Below are positions 1 through 6,524 of a DNA stretch of 9,119 nucleotides, piece by piece (position 1 is the first letter of the stretch; each line of letters begins with the position of its first letter). The stretch lies in the NCBI GenBank assembly GCA_002293365.1, contig DBDD01000039.1, forward strand, positions 1,162-10,280. The letters are read 5' to 3'. The notes under the pieces are model-generated. The model was not told the origin of the DNA and did no database searches. It saw only the letters and a list, made by a program, of their open reading frames with translations. The DNA comes from Christensenella sp. UBA941. GTDB lineage: Bacteria > Bacillota > Clostridia > Christensenellales > UBA941. The position numbers were made by a program, and so were the translations under genes.

Positions 1-254
1 CCCATCGCGTGCCGTACGAGGCAGTATACATGGAGCTTGGGGCTTTCGCCCGTCATGAGCTCTATCGCCTCGACGCCGAAAACGTGTGCAACCTGGGTAA
101 GGAAGCCGATGGGGATATCCGTTTCTCCGCTTTCATGCGCGATATAATCGGATGTTTCCATGCCGATTTTTTCTGCGGTTTCGGCTACGCTAAGCCCTGC
201 AATTTCACGCATTTCACGGACTCGCATCGCGATTCTGCGGACTTCTTCGGGCAC
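1..254 (-). CDS. XRE-family (probably XRE-cupin) transcriptional regulator, N-terminal part only
   Basis: Reading leftward from a GTG at 254-252 gives 84 residues before the window ends, so the C-terminal part is missing. Residues about 11-66 form a helix-turn-helix of the XRE/Cro type: an RVREMREIAG first helix, then SVAETAEKIGM, then YIAHESGETDIPIGFLTQVA, ending in FGVEAIELMTGE. The following SPKLHVYCLVR resembles the junction to the C-terminal cupin domain in XRE-cupin regulators, which in Clostridia often sit beside acyl-CoA synthetase or ligase genes. The cupin itself lies outside the window, so that part is inferred. The GTG start is chosen because a GGGGGAG Shine-Dalgarno lies 6 nt upstream; the nearby ATG at about 274 is out of frame. 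A promoter at 310-338 suggests transcription independent of the operon upstream. DNA-binding regulator: confident. Its regulon is unknown. Confidence 0.85.
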   Translation of the reverse strand, partial: MPEEVRRIAMRVREMREIAGLSVAETAEKIGMETSDYIAHESGETDIPIGFLTQVAHVFGVEAIELMTGESPKLHVYCLVRHAM

Positions 255-309
255 TCGGATCTCCCCCTCTCATTCGCGCCATATAGCGGCGCTTGATAGG
301 CTTTGTGAC

Positions 310-338
310 AGTATAATGTAAAAAGTGAGGAAATGCAA
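310..338 (-). promoter_or_regulatory. Sigma70/SigA-type promoter for the XRE regulator
   Basis: On the minus strand there is a -35 TTGCAT (333-338), a 17-bp spacer and a -10 TATACT (310-315). This predicts a transcript start near 303 and a leader of about 50 nt before the GTG start at 254. A short GCGCC/GGCGC inverted repeat (276-280 and 288-292) lies in the leader and could be an autoregulatory site, but it is too short to be sure. Confidence 0.6.
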
Positions 339-351
339 GGGGTTTTTACGC

Positions 352-405
352 TTGCGACATAAATCACGCCCGCCGTTATATTCGGCGAGCGTAATTTATG
401 TGCAA
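352..405 (-). terminator. Long imperfect hairpin after the operon, possible non-canonical terminator
   Basis: Arms 358-375 and 383-400 (18 bp) enclose a 7-nt AT loop. Read on the minus strand both imperfections are G-U wobbles, so the minus-strand RNA folds completely; on the plus strand they are A-C mismatches. The pairing extends outward through 357/401 and, past a one-base bulge at 356, 352-355 with 402-405. It begins about 39 nt after the stop codon of the lyase gene at 444 and ends before the XRE promoter. There is no U-tract after it, so it may act as an RNA-stabilising 3' end or operator rather than an intrinsic terminator. Confidence 0.5.
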
Positions 406-443
406 TTGAAACAGAGTGCGCTATTCGGTTCTTCGTCCAGCAA

Positions 444-1439
444 TTAGCAAACGACGTTGCATCCCATCTGTTTCAGGATTTCACGCAGTTCGGGTATTTC
501 GTCATCAGGGATGCTGCTCATCGGGGCTCGCACATAACCTGCCGGCATACCGCACAGAGTGGCGGCAGCCTTGTTGGCAGCCTGATAATAGGGCATATCG
601 GCAGGAATATCCTTCGCTGCATGAACGGCGGAGGGTATGCCGGTATACTTTGCCGCAAGACGGAATACCCAGTTCCAGAATATATTCATCTTGTCGGCGG
701 TTTCGCGAACCTTCGCTATATCGTTCGCCTGCCCTGCATGGTAGAGATCTAAAGCCAGATGAGGCGCATAGTTGAGCATTTCTGAAACGTAGCCGTTGCA
801 GCCGTGGAAACACATGTATTGATACATGAAGTGCCCTAAGCCTGCGAATATAGCCATATCGTCAGGGTCGATATTCTGGAGCATGCCGAGGAAAGCGTTG
901 GGATTGTTGGCGTTTTCTTTCAAGCCGATAATATTGTCCACCTTGGAAAGGCGCTTAATTACCGGCATTGGGAGCCATAGCTTACTGGCGGCTGGATTGT
1001 TATAAATGGCGATGCCGATATCAACCGAAGCCGCAATATCCTCGAAATGACGGATAACGCCGTCTGTTGTCGGCATTACGTAGTAGGGAGGAACGATAAG
1101 CAGTCCATCCGCGCCAGCCGACTGAGCGTACTTCGATACTTCGATGGTGTTGCGGGTGCCCGCGCGACCGCTGCCGATCATTACGGGGAACTTACCGTTG
1201 ACTTCCTGGGTGACAATATCGATGACCGTTTTATTCTCCGCTTCGGACATTGCGTAGAACTCGCCTGTGGTGCCAAGAGCAAGGAATACGACGTCTTCGC
1301 CTTCCAGCGCTTTGTTTTCGGTTACTAGCCGGATACTCTCTTTTAAAGCTGGAATGTCGAGGTCTCCGCTTTTGGAAAACGGGGTGAGCGATAGATGAAA
1401 TATGCCCTTGGTCTTTTCTTTCATTTGCTGTGGTGTCAT
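444..1439 (-). CDS. Dihydrodipicolinate synthase/N-acetylneuraminate lyase family aldolase or dehydratase
   Basis: 331 residues, a class I Schiff-base TIM-barrel enzyme of the DapA/NanA superfamily. Visible signatures: LALGTTGEFY near 54-62 (the carboxylate-binding G-T-T-G-E motif), VPPYY at 116-120, the catalytic tyrosine in YNNP (Y146), the Schiff-base lysine in GLKEN (K174), and FHGCNGYVSE at 211-220 late in the barrel. It is longer than DapA (about 292), with an N-terminal extension and a C-terminal tail ending in a Cys-containing segment. The family cleaves or dehydrates 2-keto acids, usually through a pyruvate enamine. Lysine biosynthesis is unlikely here, because it is the last gene of a TRAP transporter operon beside a hydroxyacid dehydrogenase. 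A catabolic lyase for a sugar acid or hydroxy-keto acid fits better. The start ATG has an AGGAGGG site 8 nt upstream. Exact substrate unknown. Confidence 0.9.
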   Translation of the reverse strand: MTPQQMKEKTKGIFHLSLTPFSKSGDLDIPALKESIRLVTENKALEGEDVVFLALGTTGEFYAMSEAENKTVIDIVTQEVNGKFPVMIGSGRAGTRNTIEVSKYAQSAGADGLLIVPPYYVMPTTDGVIRHFEDIAASVDIGIAIYNNPAASKLWLPMPVIKRLSKVDNIIGLKENANNPNAFLGMLQNIDPDDMAIFAGLGHFMYQYMCFHGCNGYVSEMLNYAPHLALDLYHAGQANDIAKVRETADKMNIFWNWVFRLAAKYTGIPSAVHAAKDIPADMPYYQAANKAAATLCGMPAGYVRAPMSSIPDDEIPELREILKQMGCNVVC

Positions 1440-1511
1440 AAATTGTTCCCTCCTTAAATAATTTATTTTTAATTTAGCGCCACTTAATTAAGTTGCTTTT
1501 ACCGCGACTGG

Positions 1512-2465
1512 TCACAACTGGCATAGCAACGGTTCGCCGTTTAAAAATCTGCGTATGTTTTCACAAGTATGCTCACAAAGATTCCTTGCGCCTCCTATGG
1601 AACTGCCCCCGATGTGCGGCGTCGCCAATACATTCGGCACAGAAATCAAGTCGCCGCGCGGAGGTTCGGAAGAGAACACATCCAATGCCGCTGCTTTTAT
1701 TTCGCCTGATTTTAAGGCTGCTATCAGCGCATCCTCATCAACAACTTCTCCTCTGGATGTGTTTATTAAGTATGAGGTTGTTTTCATCTTTGCAAACGCA
1801 TCCTTGTTGATCAGCCCGATATTCTCTTGGGTGGCGGGGATGTGCAAAGAGATAAAGTCCGACTCCCGAAGAATCGTGTCAAAATCTGTTTTTGACGCTC
1901 CGTTAGCTTCGCATATTGCGGCTTCTACATATGGATCGTATGCCAGTATGTCCATGTCGAAGGCCTTGGCATATTTTGCCAATCTTTGCCCTATTGCGCC
2001 GAAGCCAACTATACCGAGAGTCTTTCCCTCTAACTCGTCGCCCATATACAACGCCCAGTTATTATCGCGCAGGCGGATGTAACTGGTTGTGATACCTCTG
2101 GCTGCGGACAATATCAAGCCCATGGCAAGCTCGGCCACGCTGCCGCAATTTTTCCCCGCGGCGAATGTTACCAATATTCCCTTTTCCTTAGCGTAGTCAA
2201 CGTCAATGTTGTCATAACCGGCTCCGTGTTTTATAATCAGCTTTAGACGCGGCGCATTGTCAATGACACGCTTGTTTACTTTTTCGACTCCTACGACGTA
2301 AATATCCGCGTCGGTAACGGCAGCTAATACTTCGTCCTCCGGCGTCGGGTAATCATAGTCCGTCAGTTCGCACACATCAAGACCCATCGCCCGGAGTTTT
2401 TCTCCCAAATAGGGGTAAGCCATATAAAAGGATTTCCCCAATGATAATAGTACTTTTGTACTCAA
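1512..2465 (-). CDS. D-isomer specific 2-hydroxyacid dehydrogenase (NAD-dependent)
   Basis: 317 residues from a TTG start. The order is an N-terminal catalytic part, the Rossmann domain, then a return to the catalytic domain. The NAD-binding GxGxxG is GFGAIG at 154-159, followed by an acidic residue in LAYDP (D177), which favours NAD over NADP. The catalytic triad is visible: R238 in NTSRGE, E267 in LDVFSSEP and H284 in TPHIGG. Length is typical for the family (glycerate, phosphoglycerate, glyoxylate/hydroxypyruvate type). It reduces a 2-keto acid to a D-2-hydroxyacid or the reverse in the cytoplasm. The open frame runs up to 2624, but that would overlap the permease gene by 145 nt; the TTG at 2465 has GGAGG 6 nt upstream and lies 14 nt after the permease stop. 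As part of the TRAP operon it probably acts on the imported acid or a breakdown product. Confidence 0.92.
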   Translation of the reverse strand: MSTKVLLSLGKSFYMAYPYLGEKLRAMGLDVCELTDYDYPTPEDEVLAAVTDADIYVVGVEKVNKRVIDNAPRLKLIIKHGAGYDNIDVDYAKEKGILVTFAAGKNCGSVAELAMGLILSAARGITTSYIRLRDNNWALYMGDELEGKTLGIVGFGAIGQRLAKYAKAFDMDILAYDPYVEAAICEANGASKTDFDTILRESDFISLHIPATQENIGLINKDAFAKMKTTSYLINTSRGEVVDEDALIAALKSGEIKAAALDVFSSEPPRGDLISVPNVLATPHIGGSSIGGARNLCEHTCENIRRFLNGEPLLCQL

Positions 2466-2467
2466 TG

Positions 2468-2477
2468 CCTTCCTCCC
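2468..2477 (-). promoter_or_regulatory. Strong ribosome binding site fixing the TTG start of the dehydrogenase
   Basis: On the minus strand the stretch reads GGGAGGAAGG, with the GGAGG core at 2472-2476. It lies between the permease stop (2480-2482) and the TTG at 2465-2463, leaving 6 nt. No in-frame ATG or GTG is placed as well, which is why the start is called at TTG. Confidence 0.8.
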
Positions 2478-2479
2478 AT

Positions 2480-3772
2480 TCAATTCATGAAACCGGCAAT
2501 CCTCGGCAGCAGCAACACGATTTCGGGTATAAACGTAACTAGCGCCAACATGGAAAATGAAACTATCATAAACGGCGTCAGTTCTTTTACCACTGCCTCG
2601 AATCTTCGCTTGCCCACGGCGCATGCGGCATACAATACCACTCCGACAGGAGGTGTTATCAGACCTATTGTCAGATTCATAAGCATGATGATGGCAAAAT
2701 GAATCGGATGTACGCCCACCGCATAGACTATAGGCGCCAAAATAGGAGCGAAAAGTATAATCGCGGCGCCCGTGTCAAGCCACATGCCCACTATGACGAG
2801 GATAAAGTTGATTAACAGCAGTAAGACATATTTGTTGCCCGATACTGACAGCATCCATAAGGCAATTTGCTCCGGAATTTTCTCCATCCCCATTATCCAT
2901 GCGAAGGAAGATGCGAAAGCGATAATAATGAAGATGTTCGCGCTTGTTTTAGCGGTATCTCTGAGCGCAACGATAAAATCCGGGATTTTGAAATTTCGGT
3001 ATACCACCACTCCCAGCAAAAGGGCGTAGAGCGATGCAAGAGCGGCCGATTCAGTCGGGGTAACGAAGCCGCCCATAATACCTGTCAGTATCACTACGGG
3101 CATTCCCAACGTTATCAGCCCGTCAATGATAATTTTTCTGAGTTCCTTGCCGGTGTACACGTTATCATGCTTTGGAAAGCCTCTCTTTTTTCTTATGACC
3201 AGTACGTATATTATCTGGCTGGCCCCAAGCAAAACCCCTGGTACTAATCCGGCGAGAAACAACGCGCCGACAGACAGCCCCATAACTCCCGCGTATAGTA
3301 CGCCAATATTACTTGGCGGAATAAGGGGGCTTTGAAGGGAAGACGCGGCGGTAATTGCACAGGCGAAGTCGCCATCGTATCCCTCCTTGCCCATCTCATC
3401 CATCTCGACCGCCCCAAGACCGGCTATATCGCCCAGTGCGGTTCCTGAAATACTGCCAAATATCATACTGGCAAAAACATTGACTATTGCCAGCCCGCCT
3501 CGCGTTTTGCCAAAGAACAGCCGCGCGAAATCAAACAGTTTCTTTGAGATGTCCGATTTTACCATTATGTTCGCGGCAAGTATAAAGAATGGTATCGCCA
3601 TTAGCTGAAATTGATTGATTCCCGCAAAAAGCCTATTTGGCACCACAATAATGTACGACGGGTTCGTTATTAGAATGTAAATTATGGAGGTTATACCCAT
3701 AGAATAGGATATCGGAAAGCCTATGAGTATCGTAAACATCAATACCACCATAGCGATAACGAATTCGTTCAT
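2480..3772 (-). CDS. TRAP transporter large permease subunit (DctM type)
   Basis: 430 residues, almost entirely hydrophobic with about 12 membrane segments, the usual size of DctM. Family motifs: FASMIFGSISGTALGD (100-114), the SPLIPPSNIG re-entrant loop (148-157), GGFVTPTESAA (234-244) and IGLITPPVGVVLY (369-381). It forms the Na+-driven transport channel of a tripartite ATP-independent periplasmic transporter together with DctQ and the binding protein. The start is the ATG at 3772, with AGGAGG 7 nt upstream; a longer open frame to 3817 is disfavoured. Its ATG overlaps the TGA of the DctQ gene in an ATGA arrangement, indicating translational coupling and equal stoichiometry. The downstream dehydrogenase begins 14 nt after its stop. 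Confidence 0.95.
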   Translation of the reverse strand: MNEFVIAMVVLMFTILIGFPISYSMGITSIIYILITNPSYIIVVPNRLFAGINQFQLMAIPFFILAANIMVKSDISKKLFDFARLFFGKTRGGLAIVNVFASMIFGSISGTALGDIAGLGAVEMDEMGKEGYDGDFACAITAASSLQSPLIPPSNIGVLYAGVMGLSVGALFLAGLVPGVLLGASQIIYVLVIRKKRGFPKHDNVYTGKELRKIIIDGLITLGMPVVILTGIMGGFVTPTESAALASLYALLLGVVVYRNFKIPDFIVALRDTAKTSANIFIIIAFASSFAWIMGMEKIPEQIALWMLSVSGNKYVLLLLINFILVIVGMWLDTGAAIILFAPILAPIVYAVGVHPIHFAIIMLMNLTIGLITPPVGVVLYAACAVGKRRFEAVVKELTPFMIVSFSMLALVTFIPEIVLLLPRIAGFMN

Positions 3773-4281
3773 GAGCGTTCCTCCTTGACACGTAATAACG
3801 TGTCGGCAATGATCCATACAAGCTGTAGCGAGACAATCAAGCTGCCGAATATGATGCTCGACTTAGGTATCATCATACTTATCATCATAGCAGGAGATTT
3901 TTCGCTAATAGCGATTTGGGGCAATACGTTCGTCGCAAGTATCGCGAGGCCTGCCATAGTGAAGAGCATAATGATCTTCACGAATAAATCAACAAAAAAT
4001 CGAATTTTGGGCGGCAGCCTTTCTTGTACGAATGTAACTGCCGTATTCTCCCAGCTCCGCACCAGCGAACTTGCGCCGAGAAATGCCATCCAAATCATGC
4101 AAAAACGCGAAAGCTCTTCAGTCCAAGGTAATGGCAAGGGCATAAAGTATCTGCTGATTATTTGCATAGTAACGGCGGCAAACATGACGAACGCTAATGC
4201 GACGCAGCAAAAGACGACTATCTTGTCTAATATGCCGGAAATACTATCAATCTCACGTCTGATATTCATAACAGACACCAC
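3769..4281 (-). CDS. TRAP transporter small permease subunit (DctQ type)
   Basis: 170 residues with four predicted membrane segments (about 20-42, 56-76, 95-117 and 138-160), the standard DctQ architecture. The conserved stretch after the first segment is present: RYFMPLPLPWTEELSRF (44-60) followed by CMIWMAFLGAS. DctQ pairs with DctM in the membrane and stabilises it. The start is a little uncertain. The GTG at 4281 has AGGA 5 nt upstream and a second GTG follows directly at 4278, but the ATG at 4269 would also give a plausible protein of 166 residues. It lies 38 nt downstream of the binding-protein gene, and its stop overlaps the DctM start by four bases. Confidence 0.93.
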   Translation of the reverse strand: MVSVMNIRREIDSISGILDKIVVFCCVALAFVMFAAVTMQIISRYFMPLPLPWTEELSRFCMIWMAFLGASSLVRSWENTAVTFVQERLPPKIRFFVDLFVKIIMLFTMAGLAILATNVLPQIAISEKSPAMMISMMIPKSSIIFGSLIVSLQLVWIIADTLLRVKEERS

Positions 4282-4319
4282 TCTTTTCCTAAGTATTACA
4301 CGTGTTTATCAGAAAAGGA

Positions 4320-5588
4320 TTATTTGTTCTGAGCAGATGTAGGTTCGGCTGATTTCGATTTTCTGACAAGTAACAGCAGCAGCACAATACATACGATCGC
4401 CAGGACTACTATTACCACCCAGAAAGTCATGGTATTACCGGCCTGCTCCTGTACCGAAGCGGGTTGCTGCGGAGCCTCGGCGGGAGCGGTGGAAACTTGC
4501 TGAGGCGCTGCGGCTGCGTTTGTGTATGTACCGGCTTGGATCTCGCTGGTTACGGCGAGGAATTCATCTACCTTTTCAGGAGATATTTGTTCTTTTAGCC
4601 ATTCTATAACCGGCTCTCTGGAGATAGCAAAGGAAGCTTTCTCTTCCGCCGTGGGGGAGTATATCTGGGTACCAAAAGAGCGCATTCTATCAAGAGCGAT
4701 GGACTCGCTTGAGTTTATTGCCCCTCTTGCCGCCATCTGTGCGACGCGGCCAGCATCCAGAACGACGCGCTGTAAATCGGCGTCCAGGCCTAGCAGCCAA
4801 TCCTCGTTTACCGCTATATATGCAGGGCTAATCAAATGCCCGTCAAGCGTATAATGTTTTTGGACCTCGTAAATAGAGCCGTCCATCATAACCATTGCCG
4901 AGTTTTCCTGTCCGTCCACGGTGCCGGTTTGCAGCGCCATGTAAAGTTCGCTGAAGGGCATGGGCGTAGGCAGCGCGCCAAGAGTTTCGAACATTCTGAG
5001 ATGCGCCGGTATCTCCATGCAGCGTATCTTCAGACCTTCTAAGTCCGCTGCGCTCTTTATCTCGCGAACGTTATTAGAGATGTTTCTGAAGCCGCCATTG
5101 TCAAAAGAAGAAATTATGCGTATTCTTGTTTTTGCTGCAATGTCATCATATATTGCGGCCATATAATCGCTGTCTTGCAAATCGTAGAACTCCATGCGAT
5201 TGTTAAATGTAAACGGTACTGAGAATACCTGTAGCTCCGGATAATAGCTGGAGAGATCGGCCTCGCCGGTCGTTGTCGCCTCAATAACGCCTTGCATGCA
5301 CTGCTGGAGTATTTCGGGACCGTTTCCAAGCTGCGCATTGGCATATAGTTCAACTACCATTCTTCCGCCGGAATTGGACTCGACATAGTTTTTAAAAGCA
5401 AGTTGCGCGGCCCAGTTAAAGTTCATGATTTCTTGACCGTCAATTTCTGTGTACTGCACCGAGATACTTGGAAGCTTAATTGTAATGACATCTTGCGTTT
5501 CCGCCGCCATGGACGCCGGCAGAAGCATGACTAGCAGGAGAACCAGTATAAGTACCATGTTTAAGCCCGTTTTCTTCATACGTTTCAT
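4320..5588 (-). CDS. TRAP transporter solute-binding protein (DctP family) with C-terminal membrane anchor
   Basis: 422 residues. An N-terminal signal peptide (KRMKK, hydrophobic core 10-23, likely cleavage after ASMA near 28) has no lipobox cysteine. The DctP fold spans about 34-352. Family landmarks are FDNGGFRNISNN (162-173), the GLKIR segment with R189 at the position of the carboxylate-clamping arginine, and GTVDGQENS (222-230). After a Pro/Ala/Gln-rich linker (about 357-384) comes an unusual second hydrophobic helix (about 387-408) followed by RKSK and a short polar tail. This predicts an N-out, C-in type I anchor. Binding proteins of this family are normally soluble or lipoproteins, so the anchor is noteworthy. 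The ATG at 5588 is preferred over 5633 because the signal peptide then starts normally; its Shine-Dalgarno (GAGAGAG) is weak. First gene of the operon. Captures an organic acid outside the membrane; ligand unknown. Confidence 0.93.
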   Translation of the reverse strand: MKRMKKTGLNMVLILVLLLVMLLPASMAAETQDVITIKLPSISVQYTEIDGQEIMNFNWAAQLAFKNYVESNSGGRMVVELYANAQLGNGPEILQQCMQGVIEATTTGEADLSSYYPELQVFSVPFTFNNRMEFYDLQDSDYMAAIYDDIAAKTRIRIISSFDNGGFRNISNNVREIKSAADLEGLKIRCMEIPAHLRMFETLGALPTPMPFSELYMALQTGTVDGQENSAMVMMDGSIYEVQKHYTLDGHLISPAYIAVNEDWLLGLDADLQRVVLDAGRVAQMAARGAINSSESIALDRMRSFGTQIYSPTAEEKASFAISREPVIEWLKEQISPEKVDEFLAVTSEIQAGTYTNAAAAPQQVSTAPAEAPQQPASVQEQAGNTMTFWVVIVVLAIVCIVLLLLLVRKSKSAEPTSAQNK

Positions 5589-5655
5589 TGTTAGCTCTCT
5601 CTCTTTCTGATTTGATTTTTCATGTCTGATCATATACCGCAGTGCTTACGCTATA

Positions 5656-5684
5656 AGATTAACACTTCGGAATTAACATGTCAA
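5656..5684 (-). promoter_or_regulatory. Promoter of the TRAP/catabolic operon
   Basis: On the minus strand there is a consensus -35 TTGACA (5679-5684), a 17-bp spacer and TAATCT (5656-5661) as a weaker -10 that keeps the most conserved T-A....T positions. The start would be near 5649, giving a leader of about 60 nt. A perfect -35 with a poor -10 is typical of a regulated promoter. Confidence 0.6.
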
Positions 5685-5695
5685 CGCATATTGAG

Positions 5696-5705
5696 ATTAC
5701 GTAAT
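5696..5705. promoter_or_regulatory. Operator candidate 1 (ATTACGTAAT palindrome)
   Basis: A perfect 10-bp palindrome centred between 5700 and 5701, about 51 bp upstream of the predicted operon transcript start and just upstream of its -35. It shares the TACGTAA core with the second palindrome. Assigned to the divergent GntR-family regulator by position only. Confidence 0.5.
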
Positions 5706-5712
5706 TGTAAAA

Positions 5713-5732
5713 CATATACTACGTAATATATG
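5713..5732. promoter_or_regulatory. Operator candidate 2 (near-perfect 20-bp palindrome around TACGTA)
   Basis: Twenty bases centred between 5722 and 5723 with nine of ten positions symmetric; the only break is C5719 against A5726. The centre is 22 bp from that of operator candidate 1, two helical turns, so two dimers would sit on the same face of the helix. It lies about 75 bp upstream of the predicted regulator start and about 73 bp upstream of the operon start. Confidence 0.55.
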
Positions 5733-5762
5733 ACACATATAATCATTGCCGATATTTTGTAC

Positions 5763-5791
5763 TTGCTTTTATTGTGGTCTGTTGATATAAT
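5763..5791 (+). promoter_or_regulatory. Promoter of the GntR-family regulator
   Basis: A -35 TTGCTT (5763-5768), a 17-bp spacer and a perfect -10 TATAAT (5786-5791) predict a start near 5798. This lies downstream of the ATG at 5730, so the longer reading of the regulator is excluded and the start at 5823 is supported. Confidence 0.7.
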
Positions 5792-5822
5792 ACATCTAAT
5801 ATCTGGAAATACGGGGTGCCGC

Positions 5823-6512
5823 ATGGAGAAGAAAAACAAGCCGGTAGACGAAATAAAAGACTACTTGTTGAAAAACGGATATAAACCAGGACACAGGATA
5901 CCAACGCAATTGGAATTTTCTGAAAAGCTTGGGATTTCCGCCAGGCTCCTGCGCGACGGGATCAATATATTAGTTAATCAGGGATTCTTGATACCCAAAG
6001 GCCGGGCGGGGACATTCGTGTCCAATCCACAGCGAGAATCCGTCGTCGAGCCTATACGCTGGTTTTATGAAACCAAGAACATTCCTGATTACGAGCTGAT
6101 CAGAGCTCGCGGGGTGCTGGAGACAGCTATCATCAAGGAGGCATGTTCCAACCGGACGACCAAGGATTTATTACTGCTTCAGCAGATCGTAGATAATCAA
6201 AGCGTTCAAGACATATCTTCGAAAGAAGAATTGATTTTAGATAAGGAATTCCATATCCAGCTTATAAGCTGCGCGCATAATAAAGCGCTTGATGTTGTGG
6301 GTAACGTCGTTCTGCTGCAACTCGATCTCCTATATGAAAGAGGGCTGTATCCCAGCAATGACCAGATTCGTCCAGATGATCATCAAAAGATACTTGATGC
6401 CGTCTATGAGCGAAACTCCTCGTTAGCAGCCGAGCTGATTGCAACCCACATAGAAAGATGCCTCGCGCTGGCAAATTGTGATATTAAGAATCCTAGCGAA
6501 ATAAAAAATTAA
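5823..6512 (+). CDS. GntR-family transcriptional regulator, FadR/FCD subfamily
   Basis: 229 residues. Residues about 5-67 form the GntR winged helix: VDEIKDYLLKNGYKPGHRIPTQ, then LEFSEKLGISARLLRDGINILVNQG, then the wing KGRAGTFV. The C-terminal all-helical FCD ligand-binding domain (about 88-218) shows D140 and H144 in LDKEFHIQL, H187 in DDHQKILDAV and H209 in THIERC, the usual metal-binding set for this domain. FCD regulators commonly bind organic acids, often through the metal. It is transcribed divergently from the TRAP operon and most likely controls it and itself through the palindromes at 5696-5732. The start is the ATG at 5823 with GGGG 6 nt upstream. The typical R-x-P-x-R in the recognition helix is here ISARLLRDG, without the proline. 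The ligand is probably the transported acid or an intermediate (inference). Confidence 0.93.
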   Translation: MEKKNKPVDEIKDYLLKNGYKPGHRIPTQLEFSEKLGISARLLRDGINILVNQGFLIPKGRAGTFVSNPQRESVVEPIRWFYETKNIPDYELIRARGVLETAIIKEACSNRTTKDLLLLQQIVDNQSVQDISSKEELILDKEFHIQLISCAHNKALDVVGNVVLLQLDLLYERGLYPSNDQIRPDDHQKILDAVYERNSSLAAELIATHIERCLALANCDIKNPSEIKN

Positions 6513-6524
6513 AAGCTATTTTAA
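6509..6524. terminator. AT-rich symmetrical hairpin between convergent genes
   Basis: TTAAAA (6509-6514) and TTTTAA (6519-6524) flank GCTA and cover both stop codons, TAA at 6510-6512 on plus and TTA at 6521-6523 on minus. It is the only candidate bidirectional end between the regulator and the pyrophosphatase. With an A/T-only 6-bp stem it would be weak. Confidence 0.25.

Noticed and set aside
1482..1493. A perfect 12-bp palindrome ACTTAATTAAGT between the dehydrogenase and lyase genes
   Set aside because: All but the outer C-G pairs are A/T, it has no loop or T-run suited to termination, and there is no promoter evidence beside it. In an AT-rich 72-bp spacer such a palindrome can arise by chance.
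444..2082. Plus-strand open frames opposite the lyase and dehydrogenase genes (for example 1047-1328 and 1555-2082)
   Set aside because: They lie wholly inside well-supported minus-strand genes with intact catalytic motifs, show no domain pattern and lack ribosome binding sites.
5730..5822. A longer N-terminus for the GntR regulator starting at the ATG at 5730, which would add a hydrophobic helix
   Set aside because: The best promoter (TTGCTT/TATAAT) starts transcription at about 5798, downstream of that ATG, and GntR regulators begin directly with the winged helix.
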